From contig CADBPX010000042.1 in assembly GCA_902796625.1 (NCBI GenBank), forward strand, positions 1 to 12,016: a stretch of 12,016 nucleotides of DNA. The letters run 5' to 3'. Source of the stretch: an uncultured Pseudomonadota bacterium (lineage in GTDB: Bacteria > Pseudomonadota > Alphaproteobacteria > RF32 > CAG-239). Of the stretch, positions 1 through 6,983 are shown piece by piece. Below the pieces are notes generated by a model. The model had not been told where the DNA came from, searched no databases, and saw only the letters and a list, made by a program, of their open reading frames with translations. The position numbers were made by a program, and so were the translations under genes. The first letter of the stretch is position 1, and each line of letters opens with the position of its first letter.

Positions 1-62
1 AAGTGAGGCCAGGGCATCTTCGATTTTTTTGTTTTTTACATCTTCCACCACCCACAGATAAC

Positions 63-84
63 AAAAAAGCTCCCGAAAGGGAGC
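63..84 (-). terminator. Rho-independent terminator of tRNA-His
   Basis: Read on the minus strand, this is a perfect 6-bp stem (GCTCCC/GGGAGC, plus-strand arms 69-74 and 79-84) with a 4-nt loop, followed by six T residues (63-68). It lies ten bases past the tRNA 3' CCA end, so it should end the tRNA-His transcript. Confidence 0.9.
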
Positions 85-93
85 CGTGTTATC

Positions 94-171
94 TGGGGCG
101 GATGAAGGGACTTGAACTCTCGACATCTGGTACCACAAACCAGCGCTCTAACCAACTGAGCTACATCCGCC
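94..171 (-). tRNA. tRNA-His (anticodon GTG), CCA encoded
   Basis: On the minus strand the full cloverleaf can be drawn. The acceptor stem is GCGGATG/CATCCGC, the D arm GCTC...GAGC, and the anticodon stem CTGGT/ACCAG around loop TTGTGGT, which gives anticodon GTG. The T loop is TTCAAGT. The extra G at position -1 (base 171) faces discriminator C73 (base 97), the identity element of bacterial tRNA-His, and the 3' CCA is encoded (94-96). One oddity is an A-C mismatch at 52-62 in the T stem (GAGAG against CCCTT). The gene has its own promoter just upstream and a terminator just downstream, so it looks monocistronic, although no terminator is visible between it and the upstream dsbD gene. Confidence 0.97.
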
Positions 172-184
172 ATACGCAAGGGAC

Positions 185-213
185 TTTTTAGCGCGAAATA
201 AATCGAAAGTCAA
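185..213 (-). promoter_or_regulatory. sigma-70-type promoter for tRNA-His
   Basis: On the minus strand a TTGACT -35 (208-213) and a TAAAAA -10 (185-190) are separated by exactly 17 nt. The predicted transcription start, near 178, is about seven bases before the mature tRNA end. The -10 is a weak match. The -35 and the position support the call. Confidence 0.5.
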
Positions 214-252
214 TAATAAAATATCAATTTGAGAAAAAACATTGGCAATTAT

Positions 253-1995
253 TTATTTTTTTAAACTCGATAAGCGGAAAAATACCGGCAGAATTTCAAA
301 ATTTCCATTATGATAATATACATATAACGGAATACCGTCGCGTCCATATGAACTCAGCGCTTGATTGTATTCATCGTTGTCTTGGGTTAAATCGGCTTTG
401 TACAAATGAATGTTATTTTCTTGTACGTAATTTCGGAATTTTTCCGAATTAAATAATATTTTTTCGTTAAACTGACAGGTCAAACACCAATCTGCAGTAA
501 AATCAATTAAAATCTTTTCATTTTGTGCGGCAAGTTCTTCAATTTCAGCAGCGTTATAGGTTTTCCAAGATAATTTTTGCGCTTCAGAACTATGCCAGTT
601 AGAATGAATTTGGGCACCTAAGACTGAAAACAGCCATAGACTCGTCATTAAGATCGGAACTGATAAGATAATTTTTATTCGGTGCATCCATTTTCCCGGT
701 TTGGGCATTATGCGGCTGATAATACGCGGATATAAAACAATCAGAGCGTAAGGTAAAGCATAACCCAAAGCCAGAGCCAAAAATACACTATATAAAACCA
801 GAGTGCTCTGCATAAAAGCGTATCCGATGGCCGCTCCCATAAACGGGCCGGTGCATGGGCTGGCAATTAATACGGCAAAAAAGCCGGTCGTAAAAGCATT
901 TAATCCAGCGGCACGATGAAGTCGGCGACTTGCAATACTCGGAAAATGCCACCAGTCTATCATAAAGAAAAATAAAATTAAAAAAATTGCTCCCATAATG
1001 CCGACAAACCACGGCGATTGCAGCTGAAAACCCCAGCCAATTGCTTCTCCCTGTCTTTTCAGCATTACTAAGAAGCAGGCTAAAATCATAAAGCAAAAAA
1101 TTACTCCCAAAATATAACCTATAGCATGCGGCCAACGTCTTTTTAAGTGTCGTTCACGGATAAGCGTAAATATTTTCAGGCTGAGAATCGGAAATACGCA
1201 AGGCATGGCGTTTAAAATTATGCCGCCGAGAAAAGCTAAAACTATGATATATAGTAACGAAAAACGAGATAAATCAGTGTATATAATGTCTGCCAAAAAA
1301 GACTTGTCGCCGTCTATTATCAGGGCTTGTTTAAGTTTGTTGTCAGCGGTGTTTTGCCAACTGATTTCGGTTTTATTTCTTTGGGGTACCAACTTGATGC
1401 TGTCTTTGTCAATAATATTTGCAGTTGTCGGAATAAATAAAATTTTGGCATCTGATGTTTGTTCAAACAGCAGGCGGTTGTCATTTTGCGGACTGGTAAG
1501 TTTTATCTTTTGCGGAAAAGTTTGTTCTGCTTGAGCTTTAATTTTTTGCCAATCTTCAGTCGAGCTAATTGCTAAATCATCAATATTGAAATGTAAGTTT
1601 TCCTGCTTACAAACATCATTGCATTCAACAAAGAATACATTGAGTGTATTTTCGTTAAATGAAGGAATGTTAAGATGGTAATAAGCCGAATTTTCATATA
1701 TATATTCATCCATAACCTCATAAATACGGCGAATTTGCGGAACAGATTGATTGATAATTCGTGCTTGTCCGTTGGAAAGCGTCAAAGTTGTCGGCAAACC
1801 GACGTCACCGGGATTTTGCCACGAAATATGCCATTGCGGTGCAATGTTCATGCGGACAATAATTTCATTTTTGCCGTTAGTAAAAAGTTGAACTTTAGTA
1901 TGTGCGGTTGATTTAATATTTTCAGCGGCACACACCGGAAGGGAGGTGATTAAGCCCACAGCCATCAATATTATAATCAACAATTTTCTCAACAT
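253..1995 (-). CDS. dsbD: DsbD-type transmembrane thiol-disulfide reductase
   Basis: This is an inner-membrane protein that carries electrons from cytosolic thioredoxin to periplasmic thiol proteins. A signal peptide (about residues 1-23) is followed by a periplasmic DsbD N-terminal-type domain with a Cys pair, C125 and C129. A multi-helix core of about six segments (245-462) has membrane Cys C266 in NAMPCVFPIL and C381 in ASPCTGPF. The C-terminal thioredoxin-like domain has the WCLTC active site (C504, C507) and a cis-Pro candidate at P556. All three redox pairs of the DsbD relay are therefore present. The 580-aa length is close to the usual size for DsbD. The N-terminal pair is spaced C-x3-C, closer than I recall for E. 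coli DsbD, so an ScsB-like variant is possible. The start has AAGGA about 8 nt upstream and there is no convincing promoter. The gene lies 70 bases behind the glycosylase gene on the same strand and may be co-transcribed with it. Confidence 0.9.
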   Translation of the reverse strand: MLRKLLIIILMAVGLITSLPVCAAENIKSTAHTKVQLFTNGKNEIIVRMNIAPQWHISWQNPGDVGLPTTLTLSNGQARIINQSVPQIRRIYEVMDEYIYENSAYYHLNIPSFNENTLNVFFVECNDVCKQENLHFNIDDLAISSTEDWQKIKAQAEQTFPQKIKLTSPQNDNRLLFEQTSDAKILFIPTTANIIDKDSIKLVPQRNKTEISWQNTADNKLKQALIIDGDKSFLADIIYTDLSRFSLLYIIVLAFLGGIILNAMPCVFPILSLKIFTLIRERHLKRRWPHAIGYILGVIFCFMILACFLVMLKRQGEAIGWGFQLQSPWFVGIMGAIFLILFFFMIDWWHFPSIASRRLHRAAGLNAFTTGFFAVLIASPCTGPFMGAAIGYAFMQSTLVLYSVFLALALGYALPYALIVLYPRIISRIMPKPGKWMHRIKIILSVPILMTSLWLFSVLGAQIHSNWHSSEAQKLSWKTYNAAEIEELAAQNEKILIDFTADWCLTCQFNEKILFNSEKFRNYVQENNIHLYKADLTQDNDEYNQALSSYGRDGIPLYVYYHNGNFEILPVFFRLSSLKK

Positions 1996-2065
1996 GAACT
2001 TTTCCTTTTCAGCTTATATATAATAAAGTGAAAAGATAAAAAAAATATTAGGATTTGTAAAAATG

Positions 2066-2704
2066 TTATTTTTTTATAAGTTCCGGCAAACGAGCAATGA
2101 TTTTTTCAAACATATCCATAGTTAAAACGCCGGTGTTAATGTTATAACGTGACGTGTGGTATGAATCCAATAAAATCAATTTATGTCGCGGCAGAAAGTG
2201 TTCGGCACCATGCGCAAATTTATAAGCGGATTTGGTATAGTTCAGCGCTTGCAGAACCGCACCGTGTGAAACCGAACCGAGGCATAATATAATTTTTAAA
2301 TTTGGCATATGGGCAATTTCATCTTGCAAAAATGGGCGGCAAGAGGCTATTTCTTGAGCGATAACTTTGTTTTGCGGCGGCACGCAACGTACACAGTTGG
2401 TTACGCGAACGTTATTTAAGGTAAAGCCGTCATTTTTAACTTTTTGGTATTCTCCATAAGCAAAACCGTATTTCTTAAGCGACGGATAAAGAATATCACC
2501 GGCATAGTCATTTGTAAAAGGACGATTGGTTTGATTGGCACCATTAAGCCCCGGAGCCAAGCCGACGATCAAAATTTGGGCCGATAAATCCCCGAATGAT
2601 TCGACCGGAGCATTATGATAGAGCGGAAACTTTAGCTGATTTTGGCGGCGAAAATCAACAAGTCGCGGACATTTTGAGCAATTATTTGCAGGGCATATCA
2701 ACAT
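2066..2704 (-). CDS. Uracil-DNA glycosylase, family 5 (UDGb-like), Fe-S
   Basis: This is a base-excision repair enzyme that removes uracil, and in this family also some other deaminated bases, from DNA. In the 212-aa reading, Cys9 and Cys12 (CSKCPRL) with Cys107 and Cys122 form the likely 4Fe-4S ligand set. The first active-site motif, GLAPGLNGANQTNRPFTND, spans 48-66. The second is SYHTSRYNINTG (181-192) with His183. The Ala/Gly-Asn loop and the SYH-x-SR-x-N motif point to family 5 rather than family 4. A TTG codon at 2722 could extend the frame by six residues. I prefer the ATG at 2704 because GGAG lies 7 nt upstream and the predicted transcription start falls near 2721, inside or after the TTG. 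The 70-base gap to the downstream dsbD gene shows no terminator. Confidence 0.92.
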   Translation of the reverse strand: MLICPANNCSKCPRLVDFRRQNQLKFPLYHNAPVESFGDLSAQILIVGLAPGLNGANQTNRPFTNDYAGDILYPSLKKYGFAYGEYQKVKNDGFTLNNVRVTNCVRCVPPQNKVIAQEIASCRPFLQDEIAHMPNLKIILCLGSVSHGAVLQALNYTKSAYKFAHGAEHFLPRHKLILLDSYHTSRYNINTGVLTMDMFEKIIARLPELIKK

Positions 2705-2727
2705 ATTTTCTCCTTTTAACAAGGCCG

Positions 2728-2756
2728 ATTATAGAAATGTTTTTTTGCCTTGTCAC
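2728..2756 (-). promoter_or_regulatory. sigma-70 promoter for uracil-DNA glycosylase gene
   Basis: On the minus strand, GTGACA (2751-2756, five of six bases of TTGACA) and a perfect TATAAT (2728-2733) are 17 nt apart. The predicted start near 2721 leaves a leader of about 17 nt containing only the ribosome binding site. Confidence 0.75.
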
Positions 2757-2799
2757 TATTTAAAAAAGGTTTTTTACGCTTATATACAGAGCGGAATAT

Positions 2800-2812
2800 C
2801 TGCTTTAAGCAG
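2800..2812. repeat. 13-bp perfect palindrome upstream of barrel gene
   Basis: CTGCTTTAAGCAG is self-complementary around a single central T. It sits 31 bases before the start of the beta-barrel gene, between AT-rich possible -10 boxes (TATACA at 2783, TATAAA at 2813). It could be an operator or a short 5' leader hairpin. Chance is not excluded in AT-rich DNA. Confidence 0.4.
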
Positions 2813-2843
2813 TATAAATTAACATTTATAAATGGAGATAAAT

Positions 2844-3404
2844 ATGAAAAAACTTTTATTGTTATCCAGTGTGGCAATGTTAACGGCAGCCAATGCCGAA
2901 GCTATGACGTGGAATCGGCATGTAATTGATCCGTATATCGGTGGTGAGTATGTTTATTCTCACGCCCATCAAAGCGGTTTGGCCAGAAATTTGAAGGACA
3001 ACTATAATTCCGGAAAGGTCGATTTAGGTATGCAGTTTTATCAAAATTGGGATCTGGAGTTTTCTTATCAACAATCGGGAGATTTAAAGGGGCGTAGTCC
3101 GATAGATGGTCGCCGCGTTAAAAACAGAGTTGCCGCATATGCGTTGGATTTGTATGGCAAATATCCGATAATGTGCAGTAAACTCGGGTTGTTGGGCACC
3201 GTTGGTACGGCAATTTATCACCCGAAATTTAAGAATTTGCCGCAGTCATCATTCAATCGCGTCGGTTATCGTGCCGGTTTAGGTTTGCAATATGATTTTG
3301 ATCAGCATTGGGCAATGCGCGTGGTCGGACGTTATTCGTATGTCGGCGCCAAAAAACTTGACGATTTGAAAGAGGTTGCCGTCGGTATGTTATATCACTT
3401 TTAG
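2844..3404 (+). CDS. Small outer-membrane beta-barrel (OmpA/OmpW-like) protein
   Basis: The 186-aa product has a clear signal peptide (MKKLLLL..., cleavage likely after A18 or A20). The mature part alternates hydrophobic and polar residues in short aromatic-rich strands (GGEYVYSHA, DLGMQFYQNWDLEFSYQ, AGLGLQYDFDQHWAMRVVGRY). It ends in a terminal Phe, the classical barrel-assembly signal. About eight strands fit in 165 residues, the size of a small OmpA-like porin-family barrel. Its role (pore, adhesin or structural) cannot be read. I chose the ATG at 2844 because the in-frame ATG at 2832 overlaps the GGAG ribosome binding site (2834-2837). The gene is transcribed alone and ends at a bidirectional terminator. 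A single Cys (C111) remains in the mature protein. Confidence 0.8.
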   Translation: MKKLLLLSSVAMLTAANAEAMTWNRHVIDPYIGGEYVYSHAHQSGLARNLKDNYNSGKVDLGMQFYQNWDLEFSYQQSGDLKGRSPIDGRRVKNRVAAYALDLYGKYPIMCSKLGLLGTVGTAIYHPKFKNLPQSSFNRVGYRAGLGLQYDFDQHWAMRVVGRYSYVGAKKLDDLKEVAVGMLYHF

Positions 3405-3426
3405 TAAAATAAATTCGTTTGATAAT

Positions 3427-3463
3427 AAAAAAACAGCCTGACCACGAAGGTCAAGCTGTTTTT
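3427..3463. terminator. Bidirectional terminator between convergent genes
   Basis: Stem arms AACAGCCTGACC (3432-3443) and GGTCAAGCTGTT (3449-3460) pair with one C-A mismatch around a 5-nt loop. A run of A precedes and a run of T follows, so the hairpin works on both strands. It serves the barrel gene (plus) and the membrane-protein gene ending at 3470 (minus). Confidence 0.88.
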
Positions 3464-3469
3464 GCGTTG

Positions 3470-4027
3470 TTAGTTTTCGCTCTTTTTTTCATCATCTTCT
3501 TTCAGTGGCACAGATCTTTTTGCCGACAGATAGAAGAATAACACCGTCAGTACTGCCTCCAGTAAAATTGTTGTTTTTACCAGAAGCTCGCTGGGTATGA
3601 TGTTACATAATAACATCATACAAAACAGCGCAAGAGTTCCCAAGATACCTATCAGGCAAACTTTAAGACCAGTTTCAGCCCAGTTGGCAGTCTTTGCACT
3701 GATGATAGCAGTTATCGCTACGCACATGGTCAGAGCGAACGATAACAATACGCCTTTTATGGCAGTGGTGGAGGCTTCAGCTCCGTCAATCGTTACGGCG
3801 GCATAGACAAGGGTATAAAAGCCCAGAAGTGCCGTTAACAGCGATTGTATTCGCTTTTCTTTTGCCCAGTTCTTGCTATACCAGGCAAGCATGCCAATGC
3901 CGACAATGGCGATGGCGTGTACCATATGCCAGAAGGCATTAAAGACACATACAGCAAGAACAAAAAGAATTGCAATCTCCACGCCGGCCACGATCTCGAC
4001 GGCGTACTTGTTAATTAAAGCTTTCAT
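3470..4027 (-). CDS. Unrecognised six-helix membrane protein
   Basis: I do not recognise this 185-aa family. From MKALINKY it shows about six hydrophobic segments (roughly residues 9-27, 32-49, 61-79, 91-111, 121-141 and 149-169) with short loops and a charged lysine/acid-rich tail (KEDDEKKSEN), so it is an integral inner-membrane protein. An in-frame ATG at 4054 would add nine residues. I favour 4027 because the likely promoter predicts a transcript starting near 4062. Neither start has a Shine-Dalgarno sequence, unlike almost all neighbours. Codon use also differs: in the last three quarters I count about 10 CTG, 6 CTT, 6 TTA and only 2 TTG leucines, while lon mainly uses TTG. GC also appears higher by eye. 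The gene lies alone between two terminators. Possible acquisition is an inference. Confidence 0.75.
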   Translation of the reverse strand: MKALINKYAVEIVAGVEIAILFVLAVCVFNAFWHMVHAIAIVGIGMLAWYSKNWAKEKRIQSLLTALLGFYTLVYAAVTIDGAEASTTAIKGVLLSFALTMCVAITAIISAKTANWAETGLKVCLIGILGTLALFCMMLLCNIIPSELLVKTTILLEAVLTVLFFYLSAKRSVPLKEDDEKKSEN

Positions 4028-4068
4028 AAAATCTATGATTAAAAAGTTAAACATTCAGAATTTTAAGA

Positions 4069-4097
4069 AATGTATCAACAAATTTGCCATCAACTAA
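4069..4097 (-). promoter_or_regulatory. Possible extended -10 promoter for six-helix membrane protein gene
   Basis: On the minus strand, TACATT (4069-4074) is preceded by TGA, giving an extended -10 (TGnTACATT), and TTAGTT (4092-4097) lies 17 nt upstream. The -35 is weak. The predicted start near 4062 leaves a 35-nt AT-rich leader before the ATG at 4027. Confidence 0.35.
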
Positions 4098-4182
4098 CAA
4101 CGTCAATTAATAACTAAATTCGTAAAACACAATCCTTATTTTTATCTCTTTCATTGTAAAACAATTTGTCTAAATATGCAAT

Positions 4183-4214
4183 AAAAAAAGCCCGTCGAAA
4201 TACGAGCTTTTTTT
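4183..4214 (-). terminator. Rho-independent terminator of DUF4139/DUF1294 operon
   Basis: The stem is AAAAAAAGC/GCTTTTTTT with one C-A mismatch, then CGT/ACG, around a 6-nt loop. It is T-rich on either strand. It lies 19 bases past the DUF4139 stop codon and may also block plus-strand transcription. Confidence 0.82.
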
Positions 4215-4232
4215 ATAAAATACGGTTGCCGA

Positions 4233-5699
4233 TTAATCACATCTATTTTCCGTATAAATAATTTCAACTGTGTATTTCAGTGTTTCTTTACTGTTTTTAG
4301 CTGCAGAAATGTCCCATTGGCGTTCACTGTGATTTTTCTCTACGCTCTTAAAATTTTCCTTGATAATCTTGTAATCCTGCGGAAAATTTTGGCTTAAGAT
4401 AACCGTATTATTGCTATTTTCAGCGTTATTAACGGTTATTTCTACATCGTATGAACGCTGAAATTTTACGCGGAAACATTTATTCGGTAACATGGTCTGG
4501 TTTAATTCTTTGCGCTGATTGGCGGTAATTTTACCACTGGCGGTAATATTGAAAGCCTGCCCCAGATTAAGGCGCAGAGTATCTTCTTTGGCCGTATTGT
4601 TGATGCGGTTAGAGCCGATAAATTGCAAGTTTCCGGATTTATCTTTTTCATAAAAACGAATCGTGCCGGCCGGCAGTGAAATACCTAAATTATCCTCGGC
4701 TTTGTTGTTCAAAACATAGGTGATTGCCGGATGCAGTTTTTCAAATTCATCACTGCTGGAATGGATATTGAAATAGAAAGGAGAGGTTAAATTGAATTCA
4801 CGTTTGTATTTAACATCTTTCTTTTCTAATAAAGCAATTTGCTTGGTCTGATGGTCTTTGATTGAAGTTGTCGTCGGCAGAGTATAAAGTTCATAGCTGC
4901 TCAAAGTTTCCGGTTCAACACTTTCTATGCTGTTTGCTATACTGTCATTCATACCTTTTGCCGCCATCAGCATCATGCGTGGACGAACGAAATCGCGTAC
5001 CACGTTAACATCTCCGGCAATTAGTTGAATTTTGGCATTTTCATAATCAACACCGGATTCGTTATTGATTGTTACCCAACCGGTTAGATCTAAATTGGTC
5101 GGGGAATTAACATGGACAACATAATCGGTTTTCCAATTAATGCCGTCGGTTAAATAGGCCAAATTAAGCGTTTTATTACCGCCGTTTACAGCATTGATTC
5201 GAGCTTCTAAAGTCGGCTTATTGCTAGATCCGGCCGGAATTTGGTTAAAGACGATGCGGCCCGGAAATTTTGTGTCGATGCCATAGGGAAAGCGTAAAAT
5301 TAATTGCCCGTCGGCATAACCCAGAATTGTGGCGCGTTCATATATGTTTTCTCCGGTTGTCGGGTTTTGCCGTATCGTGTTGACTTCTTGTCCGACCGAT
5401 TGTTTAATGAAATTTTCATAAGACATCAGATTGTAATTGTAATTTTGTTCGGATACCTTGATGCCGTCACCGTAAATCAACGCTGTTTCCGGTTGAATTT
5501 TTTGGGCAACGCCGTCAAATATAATATCATTGATGCCGTTAGCCAAGTTGGTCGTTCGCGAATCCTTTACCAAGGCAATATTCTGATTATAAATGCTTAA
5601 AGATAATGTATTGCCTTTGCTGGATAAAAGCAACGGATCTGCTTGTGCGGCAGTTGCCAAGAGAGAGGTAAGCGAAAGTAAAAGTGCGGAAAATTTCAT
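4233..5699 (-). CDS. Secreted DUF4139 domain protein
   Basis: This 488-aa exported protein starts with a signal peptide cleaved after AQA (A20). The body is beta-rich and matches the DUF4139 pattern: an N-terminal segment with SIYNQNIALVKDSR (about 35-48), then the core signature NLAYLTDGINWKTDYVV (179-195), followed by LDLTGWVTINNESGVDYENA and IQLIAGDVN (203-232). The C-terminal third is also beta-rich, and the sequence ends in CD. The biochemical role of DUF4139 proteins is not established, and I assign none. There is no lipobox and no C-terminal membrane anchor, so it is probably periplasmic or secreted. The start has GGAG 8 nt upstream, and that box overlaps the stop codon of the preceding DUF1294 gene (TAGGAG). 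The two are therefore one operon, probably with coupled translation. Confidence 0.88.
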   Translation of the reverse strand: MKFSALLLSLTSLLATAAQADPLLLSSKGNTLSLSIYNQNIALVKDSRTTNLANGINDIIFDGVAQKIQPETALIYGDGIKVSEQNYNYNLMSYENFIKQSVGQEVNTIRQNPTTGENIYERATILGYADGQLILRFPYGIDTKFPGRIVFNQIPAGSSNKPTLEARINAVNGGNKTLNLAYLTDGINWKTDYVVHVNSPTNLDLTGWVTINNESGVDYENAKIQLIAGDVNVVRDFVRPRMMLMAAKGMNDSIANSIESVEPETLSSYELYTLPTTTSIKDHQTKQIALLEKKDVKYKREFNLTSPFYFNIHSSSDEFEKLHPAITYVLNNKAEDNLGISLPAGTIRFYEKDKSGNLQFIGSNRINNTAKEDTLRLNLGQAFNITASGKITANQRKELNQTMLPNKCFRVKFQRSYDVEITVNNAENSNNTVILSQNFPQDYKIIKENFKSVEKNHSERQWDISAAKNSKETLKYTVEIIYTENRCD

Positions 5700-5709
5700 G
5701 TTAAAACTC

Positions 5710-6147
5710 CTAAATTAAATTTAAGTATTGCAAAATAAAATATACAGCGGCGCCCTGAAAAATCAACATCAGCCAAAACATAGCCTGATAGCTGCGTTTT
5801 TTGTTTTTATGGTGGAAGAATTTTTGAGCAACGAAGGCGCCGATCCAGCCGCCCAAAAATTCCAAAGCGTGCAAATGAGCTTCGGGAATCCGCCAATCGC
5901 CGCGCTGAGCCGCGCGTTTGTCAGCGCCATAAGCGCAAAATGTTACTAAATTGATACAGATTAAGTGGTAAACAATGAAAAGCAAGAAAGATTTTGCCGA
6001 AAACATCGCAACTTGAAACAAATATGTCTCCGTTAAATAAGCTGCCAACATCATCAAGGCAAAATATAAGACAAAAAAACGATTGCGTTGCAATGGGCGA
6101 ATCAAGATCAAAAGCGGTGTAATCAGTACTAAAAATGTAATCAACAT
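5710..6147 (-). CDS. DUF1294 family membrane protein
   Basis: The 145-aa protein has two hydrophobic segments in its first half (about 2-17 and 24-49). The conserved DUF1294 block follows: NLVTFCAYGADKRAAQRGDW (66-85), RIPEAHLHALEFLGGWIGA (86-104), then AQKFFHHKNKKRSYQ (107-121) and a final hydrophobic helix (123-142). This block, with its Asp-Lys, Arg-Gly-x-Trp-Arg-Ile-Pro-Glu and His-Lys residues, is the family hallmark. The family's function is unknown to me. In some relatives a cold-shock domain precedes it, and here an extra membrane segment takes that place. The start is supported by GGAGG and a strong upstream promoter. The gene is first in a two-gene operon, 10 bases ahead of the DUF4139 gene. 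Confidence 0.88.
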   Translation of the reverse strand: MLITFLVLITPLLILIRPLQRNRFFVLYFALMMLAAYLTETYLFQVAMFSAKSFLLFIVYHLICINLVTFCAYGADKRAAQRGDWRIPEAHLHALEFLGGWIGAFVAQKFFHHKNKKRSYQAMFWLMLIFQGAAVYFILQYLNLI

Positions 6148-6176
6148 TTACAGCCTCCATACTTTAACTGAAGCAA

Positions 6177-6205
6177 ATTCTAATTATTTTTTTCTGATTT
6201 CGCAA
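6177..6205 (-). promoter_or_regulatory. sigma-70 promoter for DUF1294-DUF4139 operon
   Basis: On the minus strand, TTGCGA (6200-6205) and TAGAAT (6177-6182) are separated by exactly 17 nt. The predicted start near 6170 gives a leader of about 22 nt with a GGAGG ribosome binding site before the ATG at 6147. Confidence 0.65.
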
Positions 6206-6214
6206 TAGTTGTTT

Positions 6215-6229
6215 TAGATTATTAATCTA
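6215..6229. repeat. 15-bp perfect palindrome in divergent promoter region
   Basis: TAGATTATTAATCTA is self-complementary around one central T. It lies about 10 bases upstream of the minus-strand -35 box and about 55 bases before the plus-strand lipoprotein start. This is a natural place for an operator controlling either or both divergent units. It has no T-run and is pure regulatory-site geometry rather than a terminator. Confidence 0.45.
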
Positions 6230-6284
6230 TTTTTAAGGTAAAAGGTTTAATCTGCAGTATAAGATAGTCTGTAAGGAGATTAAG

Positions 6285-6983
6285 ATGAAAAATATAGCCG
6301 TTTGGGGAATGTTAAGCGTTTTAGTGGTGCTGACCGGATGTTGTAATGAACGTTGTGCACAAAAACGCAAGGTTGAAACGACTCCGGTAAAATCCGAAGC
6401 TGTTGTGGTAGAACAGCCGGTGGTTGCGAATGTGGCCGTGCCGTGTTCTTATTCATGCATGCCGAATAATCCGTGTGTAAATGCGCCGGAACCAATGGTA
6501 TTAAAACCGCGTGTGGTCGAAACCGTAACCAATAACCGCCGTCGGCGTCCGTGTTGCGATGATCAACCGATCGGCGGTGAAGTTAAAACTTATGTGCCTG
6601 ATGCACCGGAAATTTATGTAATTTCAGCCAATCGTACGGTTAATTCCATGTTGAAAGAGGCCGAGGCTTTATATAAACAAGCCGGAACAATGCGGATTTA
6701 TGTTGATAAGGCTGATCTGAAATCTCGTGATTTGCCGGGAGGAATTGAGCAAGGAACTTCAACTCTGAAAAAGAGGTTTTCAAATATCAGTAATGTGCTG
6801 GTAATGGAGGATCGCAATCAGGCTGATTATGTGGTAACCAGTGCGGCAGATTGGTATGATACAGCTACTAAAACCGTTCCGGCGATTAAGTATGATATCT
6901 TTCTTAAAGCTAAAGACGGACATCTGATCGGTGAGTGGAGTGAGATTATTCACCAAGCACAAGGAGATAGAAGCTGGTGGTAA
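6285..6983 (+). CDS. Cysteine-rich lipoprotein with LpoB/CsgG-like C-terminal half
   Basis: The 232-aa protein has a lipoprotein signal (VVLTGC), giving lipidation at C19. A low-complexity linker (20-105) is rich in Val, Pro and Cys: C20, C24, C54, C58, C64, C90 and C91. A compact alpha/beta region follows (about 108-225). It contains RIYVDKADLKSRDLPGGI, then NVLVMEDRNQADYVV (170-184) and a strand pair KYDIFLKAKDGHLIGEW. The pattern of a strand, an acidic-Arg turn, then ADY-hydrophobic resembles the LpoB/CsgG-type lipoprotein fold. That is my inference from pattern, not a confirmed family. The start has AAGGAG about 8 nt upstream. The 3' end overlaps the next gene by 7 bases, so the two are probably coupled and work together in the periplasm. 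A role in activating a cell-wall synthase is one possibility only. Confidence 0.85.
   Translation: MKNIAVWGMLSVLVVLTGCCNERCAQKRKVETTPVKSEAVVVEQPVVANVAVPCSYSCMPNNPCVNAPEPMVLKPRVVETVTNNRRRRPCCDDQPIGGEVKTYVPDAPEIYVISANRTVNSMLKEAEALYKQAGTMRIYVDKADLKSRDLPGGIEQGTSTLKKRFSNISNVLVMEDRNQADYVVTSAADWYDTATKTVPAIKYDIFLKAKDGHLIGEWSEIIHQAQGDRSWW

Noticed and set aside
3..191. Plus-strand open frame of 62 codons at the left edge
   Set aside because: It runs through the tRNA-His gene and its terminator on the opposite strand and has no ribosome binding site.
788..1135. Minus-strand 115-codon frame within dsbD
   Set aside because: It is an alternative frame of the same strand inside the conserved membrane core of DsbD, with no separate ribosome binding site.
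2705..2722. Six-codon N-terminal extension of the glycosylase from a TTG codon
   Set aside because: The TTG is at or upstream of the predicted transcription start and lacks a ribosome binding site, while the ATG at 2704 has GGAG.
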